From NCBI GenBank assembly GCA_028564705.1, contig JAPXFQ010001669.1:62001-126000 (forward strand): a stretch of DNA of 64,000 nucleotides, given 5' to 3'. Position 1 is the first letter of the stretch. Every line of letters starts with the position of its first letter. The stretch is from Apricaphanius iberus. Taxonomy: Eukaryota > Chordata > Actinopteri > Cyprinodontiformes > Aphaniidae. A program made the translations under genes and the position numbers. Shown one piece after another: positions 57,607 to 64,000 of this stretch. The notes below the pieces were generated by a model. It was given only the letters and a program-made list of their open reading frames with translations. It was not told where the DNA came from and did no database searches.

Positions 57607-60290
57607 ATTGTGGTATTGGTACTCTTCAACCACCTCCACTTCTTCTCCCATGATAGACAGTCTTTGACTTATCCCTGTTTGTTCTGAAATCTACAATCAT
57701 CCCCTTTGTTTTGTTCACATTCAAGATAAGATGATGATTCTTTCCACACCACACAAAGCGGTCCACCAGCCCTCTGTATTCAGTCATCTGAGTATTTCGT
57801 ATACTGGAAATACTGACGTCATATACTGGAAGTCTGAGGTGTAAAGAGTGAAAAGGAATGGTGAGAGTTGTTTGGGCCTCCACCTGTGTCTTCGGGAGTT
57901 TCTGACAAGGCAAATTAGGCTGAATTGTTTTAAATGCACTAGAGAAATCAAAGAAAATTATTCTCACAGTACTGCCTGCTTTGTCCAGATCATAGTGAGT
58001 TGATTGAAGCAGGTTGATGATGGCATCTTCAACACCAACCCCATGGTGATAAGCAAACTGCAGGGGTCCTGGTAGGTTTTAGTTTGCTTACTCAGGTGGG
58101 GCAACAGGAGTCTCTCCAGGACCTTCATTATGAGGGATGTCATTGCGACATGTCATTGATGACTGATGGGTGGGTTTTCTTTGGAACTGGAACAAGGCAG
58201 GATGTCTTCCACAACACTGGAACCTTCTCCTGGGTCAGGCTAAGGTTGAAGAGGTGCTGCAGAATCCCACACAGTCTTCAGTACTCTGGGGCCTGCAGCC
58301 TTTTTCCAGTTCAGTTTCTCTAAGTGCCTCTTCACCAGACTTCTAGAGACAGACAGGTGGCAGAGTGAGATATAGGGGGTAGCAGCATCCCCTGACTTGT
58401 TTGAAGACAACGTTGTGGAAGTAGAAGAGTTCATGACTGAGGGGGAAGATAAAACATTTGAGGTGTGACAGGACAGGTGTGGGTCATAGGAGAGTGGGAT
58501 GTCTCTTTGGTTTGAAACAGGAGAGAAGGATGCTGAGCTTGTTCCTGAACTGAACCTATTAACCTAATGTGTTCAGTTCATTGGCTCTATCAAGACTTCA
58601 ATCTATCCAGTCCTTCCTTTGCTCAAAGTCTGTGATCTTTTTCATTCCTGACCAGACTTCTCTTATATGGTTCCTCTGTAGTTTGTTCTCCAGCTTCTTC
58701 CTGTAAGCCTCTTTGGTCTCTCTGATCTTGACTTTTAGTTGCTTCTGTATACTCCTTAATAACTCCCTATCACCCTCCTTGAAGGCTCTTTTCTCTTGTT
58801 CAGCAGTTCCTTTAGCTCATTGGTGATCCAGGGTTTGTTTTTAGGGAAGCATCTCACTGTTCTGGAGGGGATGATGATATCCACACAGAAGTTTATGTAG
58901 TCAGTCACACACTCAGTCGTGGCATTTGATGTCCTCTCCATGTGGCTGGCAAAGAGTTGTCCAGTTTGTGGACTCAAAACAACCCTGCAGGGCTTGTTCA
59001 GCCTCATGTGACCATTTTCTAACAGTTCTCTTTGTTGGAGGTTGCCTCTGAACAAGTGGTTTATATTCAGAGCAGAGAAAGACAAGATTATGATCTGATT
59101 GTCTTAGGCCGTTTTCACATGTGTGGCCGTGCCAGAATACGGCCAGAGAAAATGCAAATTTCTTCTGTTCAGATGGCACGTATTTGACCCGTACTTGAAT
59201 CCAGCGTGTTACTACACCTAATCAGCAGGTGGCTGTATACAAATAAGTCTGTAGTTATCCAACAAACAAGGGAGTGAGAAGTACCAACGTCATAAAATGA
59301 GCGACAGCCTAGAATGTAAACAAACTGGTCTACTGGTCAGCTGCTACCTGAAGCCATCTGCAGGCTGAGTGTTGTCATAAACCTGCCATTTTGTAATCTG
59401 CTGTGTTGCTGTGGGATGCTTAAATCGTGTTGTTTTGGTATTTTTATGGTCGCAAGGTGATTCTGTAATTTCGGCCGGCGGTGTCGTCATTTCCGCGTGG
59501 AGCGCGTCTTGAGTATGGCCAGAGTACGATTGTGTTCACATGATCCGTGGCCGCTCGTACCTGGACTCGGATACTACCTCCAAGGCAGGTCTCTCTGGCC
59601 TTATCCCGGCACGGTCAAGTCTGTGTTCACATGGTACGAAATAGGTGGATTGTGCCCAAATACGGTATCCGAGCACGGACTCCCGTACCACGTGAAAACG
59701 CCCTTAGAGGAGATCTTGGTTTGGACATATAAGCATCCTTTACATTTGCATAAAACAAATCCAAGGTCTTGTTTTCTCTTGTGGAGCAGCTGACAAACTG
59801 TTGAAATGTTCTAAGTGTAGAAGAGACTGAGGCATGATTAAAATCACCAGATATTGCCACAAATGCATTGGGGTGCTGGGTCTGTAGCTTAGCGACAACA
59901 GAACTGATGACATCACATGCATGGTGGGCAACGGCTGAAGGTGAACTCTCTTGGTGAACTCTCTTGGTAAATAATATGGACGTAAGCTTTCTGCCACGAG
60001 TTCAATATCTGGGCTGCAGAGACAACACTTCACAGTAACATGTCCTGGATGACACCATCTGTTGTTAACAAGCACTGCTACTCCACCTTTTCTTTTCCCG
60101 CTCCTCTTCAGATCTCTGTACAGTCAGAAAGCCTGGCAGAGAGCAGTTAGAGTAGGGAATATAATCCTGTAGCCACGTCTCAGTGAAGCACATAATACTG
60201 CATTCCCGATACTCAGGCTGAGTCCTTATCCGGGCTTGGAGTTCAACCAAGTTGTTACGTAGTGATGTCACGTTTCCCATTATGATTAAT
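57607..60290 (-). mobile_element. Rex1-like LINE with endonuclease and RT remnants
   Basis: From right to left: endonuclease (60280-59710) with MGNVTSLRNNLVELQ, SIMCFTETWLQDYIP, LVNNRWCHPGHVTVK and AISGDFNHA. A MITE follows at 59107-59703. The endonuclease resumes with SDHNLVFL at about 59090, keeping the catalytic His. The linker carries KNKPWITNELKELLNKRKE and the region before the RT LVKRHLEKLNWKKAAGP. RT has VRIIFFDFSSAFKTIQP (first catalytic Asp) and FTLYTSDF. The SDD segment is deleted, then NKTKGMIVDFRTNRDKS follows. The RT is dead and the 3' end is missing. Confidence 0.87.
59107..59703. mobile_element. PIF/Harbinger-type MITE in the LINE endonuclease
   Basis: The left end GGCCGTTTTCACATGTGTGG and the minus-strand right end GGGCGTTTTCACGTGGTACG are inverted. 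The flanks are TTA (59104-59106 and 59704-59706), the 3-bp TWA-type target of Harbinger elements. Removing 597 bp plus one TTA restores the endonuclease reading from MSKPRSPL to QSDHNLVFL. The inside is non-coding, with ACGGCCAGAG and TACGG words near both ends. Confidence 0.83.
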
Positions 60291-60716
60291 GGCAGAGATG
60301 GTTGAATTTCCTCTTTCTCCTTTGCATTCCTGCTCTGCAGCCACGCCTCCTCCTTTTCAACTCATTAGGGATTTGTGGCTTCAGTTAAGGTATTATTTCA
60401 ACTTTTTCAATGTTAATCAGCTGCTCCCGGCTGTAAACCACCTTGTTACTATGGTTATGTATCATAACAAATTAGCAAAAAGTGAAAAATCAAGGCCAGG
60501 TAGCCGGAGGGGAGAAGCTGAGAGAAAGTGCTGCTTTCACCAGAGGGCACTCATGTCTCAGTCAGAAGCAAGTCAAGGTTGTTTGTAGAGATAATGTGGC
60601 TGAAAATGAATGTCTTATTATTAAGTGATCGACAGTTACAAAGTGCCATGTGAAGAATGGTAGAACTTAAAAACAGCAGGTGGAACTGAGCGGAGATGGT
60701 CATGGATGCAGCCCTT
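60291..60716. other. Unassigned, perhaps 5' part of the Rex1-like LINE
   Basis: The sequence directly upstream of the endonuclease start has no readable ORF1. Confidence 0.35.
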
Positions 60717-60718
60717 AA

Positions 60719-62315
60719 TTTTTTTTTTTTTGCCCCCCCCCCTCTTTTTGGAGGACAACTTTATTTTCAATTATCCATCCATCCATTTTCTTAACCGCTT
60801 AATCCTTAATGGGTCGCGGGGGGGCTGGTGCCTATCTCCAGCTGTCAACGGGCGAGAGGCGGGGAACACCCTGGACAGGTCGCCAGTCCATCACAGGGCC
60901 ACATAGAGACAGACAGGACAAACAACCATGCACGCACACACTCACACCTAAGGACAATTTGGAGAGATCAATTAACCTGACAGTCATGTTTTTGGACTGT
61001 GGGAGGAAGCCGGAGTACCCGGAGGGAACCCACGCATGCACAGGGAGATCATGCAAACTCCGTATTTTCAATTAATATTCGTAATAATTTTCAATGTATA
61101 CAGAAACATAAGTACAGAATAAGGGGGAGGGGGGGTCACCTAATATATGCTACATGTAGAACAAATAAACACATAATAAATATGGACAGATTAAAATACA
61201 AAAGAGGATTTAGTGATATAAACATAATTACGTAGGCTAAACATATGAAGCTTGACATCAGATTTTGATTTTGGTATATATGTGGGTGGGTGTATGCATG
61301 CGTTTATGAATAATGTGATTTGATGTCTTTGCTTTCCAGTTTTGGAGGATAACTTTCTAAGTGGCAGCTAGAGAAATTAACGTTTTTTTTAAAAATTTGG
61401 ATGTAATGAGTAATTTTGAGACCTCACCTAGAAGGCATAGTGAAGCTGATATTGGAATTCTGCGGCCCAGGATGGTGGAAAGTGTCTTAGTAACGGTGAT
61501 CCATAGTGAGTGAACGGTTTGGCAAAGCCAAATGGCATGGAAATAGTTTTCTATGCTACCTAAAGTGCATTGTGTACAGATATGAGTGAGCAAGTCTCAT
61601 TTTGAACATTTTACTTTGAGCGATGTGAATTCTAATAATGACTTTGTATTGTATTAGTTATAGGTTGGTGTTTGTGGTCATGGAAAATATGTTTTTGCAT
61701 CTTTGTTCCCAGAAATCGGGGCTGGGAGAGAGATCCAGGTCATGTTCCCATTTTGTTGTTGGAATTGATATTATGGTGTTTAAAGTGAAGATTAGTTGGT
61801 ATAAATTAGATATTGGCTTTAGAGAGTAGTTGAGATTAAACAACTCTAACAGCTTGGAAGAGATATTAATATCCAGGTATTTGATGTTGCCAGTGCAAAG
61901 TGTGAGAGTGTGATCTTGAGCTGCAGAGTCCTTAGGATCGTCTGAGAGAGGTAATATGGTTGATTTATTCCAGTTAATAGTATGAGATATTTCTGAAAAT
62001 GTATTAATGATATTGAAAGATTCTTGGAGTGATATATGTGGATTCCGTAAATAAAGTAATAAATCATCTGCATATAAACTAATTTTGTGATGTGTGCCTG
62101 CAATCTGAATACCTTGGGTCTTATTATTTTGTCGTTAGCGCTGCGAGAGGCTAAATGAAAATTGCAAAATGGGACAGCGAGAGCAGGCATCCAGATAAGT
62201 TCCTCTATTGAGTGTGATGCTTTGTGAGGTGATCCCGTTAATAGTGATGGTGGCTCTGGGTGAATTGTGAACAGTGTTTTAATCCAGTGAATGAATGACT
62301 CCAAAACCAAGCTTG
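60719..62315 (-). mobile_element. L1 LINE, 3' half
   Basis: The minus strand from 62310 reads SFIHWIKTLF, then SLYADDLLLYLR at about 62080 with an intact YADD, and FSEISHTINWNKS. WEHDLDLSPSPDFWEQR and a C-terminal block with CTQCTLGSIENYFHAIWLC, LISLAAT (61593-61357) follow. A T-run at 60719-60731 is the poly(A) tail. It is 5'-truncated before the palm, with scattered frameshifts. It is interrupted in its 3' UTR by the insert at 60774-61062. It differs clearly from the L1 at 21-31 kb. Confidence 0.87.
60774..61062 (-). mobile_element. RTE/Rex3-type LINE or SINE 3' end
   Basis: Begins TCCATCCATCCATTTTCTTA, the reverse of a (GGAT)n tail, and continues with CGCCAGTCCATCACAGGGCC and TTTTTGGACTGTGGGAGGAA, words of a very common fish repeat. 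A perfect 12-bp duplication TATTTTCAATTA flanks it (60762-60773 and 61063-61074). It is related to, and longer than, the insert at 3120-3217. Confidence 0.88.
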
Positions 62316-62747
62316 TAGAGGGTGGGAATCAGAAAGAATCTGTTAAAGGAATAGTTCACCGTTTTTACATACTGACATATGGTCTTACCTTACCTTAGAC
62401 TAGTTGATATGTACATGTCTGGTCTTTGTCTGTGCGCTCTGTCAAACTCTTCCACGTTTTCCCTATTTAAATACAGTTACGTGAAGTGTTACACTAAAAA
62501 GTATATCAAACCAGAAATGTAACATGTCGATTTTTCTCAGCGGATAAAAAAGAGGTACTACATTGTGAGGCGTAATAATACGAGTAGCACTACGTCTGCG
62601 CACTAACTCCTAAAGAATTCTCTCCACGCTGCTTCTATTGACGGAAGTGAACGTGGAGTGAATTTTGTTGTCTACAATCCTAGGAATTAGAGATTTATTG
62701 CTAATAAACAGTTTCAAGGTGGTTTCAAGCAAGATGGCGCCTGTGCT
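62316..62747. other. Unassigned; MITE-like start
   Basis: TTAAAGGAATAGTTCACCG at 62343 resembles a miniature-element end, but no opposite arm is seen. There is no gene. Confidence 0.35.
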
Positions 62748-63771
62748 TGTCAGCATTTGACACTGTGAATCACCAAATGTTGTTGACAAGACTGCCTGAC
62801 CTGGTCGGAATGTCAGGACAAGTCCTTGCGTGGTTCTCCTCTTATTTATCGGGCAGGAGCTTTACTGTCTCTGCAAATACGTTCCTGTCTGACTCTGCTG
62901 ATTTGCTGTGTGGGGTTCCTCAGGGCTCTGTTTTGGGCCCAATTTTGTTTTTACTCTATGTCCTTCCATTAGGGAAAATTATTAGATCCAGAAGTTAAGC
63001 TCTTTGCTGAAATGTCTTGCGCAAGTAAAAAAATGGCTCGGTACAAATTCCCTGCAACTAAATTCAGACAAAATGAAGATGCTAGTGTTTGCCCCTGATG
63101 ACGCTATTCCAGGGATTCACCAGAATTTGGGCGACCTGAGTTTGTCTACTAAAACAAGCCTCAGAAATCTAGGCGTTAACTTTGACAAAGCAATGTCCTT
63201 AGAGCATCACTCAAAACTGCTGACAAGGAACTGTTTTTACCAACTGAGAAAAATCTCCAAACTTAGAACAAGTGTACCAAGAGATGATCTTGAAATGATT
63301 ATCCACGCCTTTGTGTCTTCCCGTTTAGACTATTGTAATAGTTTATTCTCTTGTCTAAACAAAAAGGAGTTGTCCCGCCTTCAGCAGGTAAAAAACTCTG
63401 CAGCGAGGTTATTGACTCGCACAAACAGAAGGGCTCATATTACTCCCATTCTGAAAGCCCTCCATTGGCTCCCAGTCACTTTTAGTTTCAATTTTAAAAT
63501 CCTGGTGTTGACCTTCAGAGCCTTGCATGGTCAGGCTCCCTCTTACATTAGAGACTTGTTGTGTCCTTATACTCCCTCTCGGAGGCTGAGGTCTCAGGAT
63601 CAGAACCTTCTCATTGTCTCTCCTACTCGTTACAAGACGAGAAGAGATCGCTCCTTCCAGGTGGTCGCGCCGACGCTCTGGAACGATCTTCCGCTTTCCT
63701 TGCGCTTACTTGATTGTTTTGATGTTTTTAAGTGGAAACTGAAAACCTACTTGTTTGAAAAAGCATTTTAA
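62748..63771 (+). pseudogene. L2 reverse transcriptase C-terminal half
   Basis: The first frame to 62998 carries the catalytic Asp (FDTVNH), WFSSYLSGRSFTV and CGVPQGSVLGPILFLLYVLP. About 30 codons holding YADD are deleted near 62995. The second frame (63004-63771, 255 codons open) carries WLGTNSLQLNSDKMKMLVF, LRNLGVNFD, SSRLDYCNSLFS, LQQVKNSAARLLT, LHWLPVTFSFNFKILVLTF and LKTYLFEKAF. Deletion of YADD abolishes activity; otherwise the thumb region is well preserved. Confidence 0.88.
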
Positions 63772-63907
63772 TTCCATTGGGAAAGGGGTTGTTTTATGAG
63801 CACCATGTTTTGTGATTGTAAATGTATTTTTGTTTCCATTTGTATTTTTGTGAAGCACTTTGTGACCTCTGTCTGTGAAAGGTGCTATATAAATAAATAT
63901 TACTTTA
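62748..63907 (+). mobile_element. L2-clade LINE, 5'-truncated, intact 3' end
   Basis: Starts abruptly inside the RT at SAFDTVNHQML and runs to a 3' end of the form AAGCACTTTGTGACC, AAAGGTGCTATATAAATAAA. Truncation removed everything before the first catalytic Asp motif. No clear target duplication is seen: the left junction abuts AAGATGGCGCCTGTGC and the right ends in AATATTAC. Confidence 0.88.
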
Positions 63908-64000
63908 ATTCTTGATGAACATTTGTGAACAGTGGAAAAAAAAAAGAATATTCCGTCATTGATGGGTTTATCATTCTCCAGCTGTCGCAGAGGCCGTGTA

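Overview
The window looks like vertebrate, most probably teleost fish, intergenic or intronic DNA. It holds the families typical of fish genomes: Tc1/mariner elements, L2-, L1- and Rex1-like non-LTR retrotransposons, an RTE-type (GGAT)n tail, PIF/Harbinger miniature elements and BED-finger hAT elements. The base composition is AT-rich and introns or stop codons break almost every frame. I found no convincing host gene. The only host-like hint is a short splice-acceptor-plus-ORF stretch at 15164-15226. Nearly every long open frame is a decayed transposase or reverse transcriptase.

Layout. 1-6.4 kb: two defective Tc1 elements (1702-3283 and 3649-4800), the first carrying a retroposed (GGAT)n tail in one inverted repeat. 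6.4-11.1 kb: a Harbinger-type element (6470-7665); a hAT element (7911-9864) that itself contains a small element with two convergent genes (8254-9284); and a foldback element (10492-11075). 11.2-15.0 kb: a 3.8-kb block with matching ends and a 9-bp flanking duplication. 15-20.8 kb: mostly unassigned, with a 61-62 bp tandem array at 17095-17456.

20.8-32.7 kb: a retrotransposon pile-up. A fish L1 on the minus strand is cut up by L2 copies on both strands, an LTR-like segment and a minisatellite-rich open region whose unit lengths are all multiples of three. 34.9-41.4 kb: a BED-finger hAT fragment, then a Rex1-like LINE split by a second one in opposite orientation, then a third Rex1-like LINE. 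41.4-47.1 kb: mostly unassigned, with a MITE arm.

47.1-54.1 kb: the deepest nest. A minus-strand L2 is split by a hAT (8-bp duplication), which contains another hAT (perfect 8-bp duplication ACTGGACT), which contains a truncated Tc1. 56.7-64 kb: L2 fragment, a Rex1-like LINE with endonuclease and RT remnants split by a 597-bp Harbinger MITE (TTA duplication), an L1 3' half holding an RTE-like tail (12-bp duplication), and an L2 3' end.

Nothing here works as a pathway. The value of the window is its record of nested insertions, which gives relative ages (L2, L1 and Rex1-like hosts older; hAT, Harbinger and Tc1 guests younger). I did not find a clearly new biological system. The most unusual object is the convergent THAP-like / SWIM-associated two-gene element inside a hAT at 8254-9284. 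Family names are from motif recognition, not database search.
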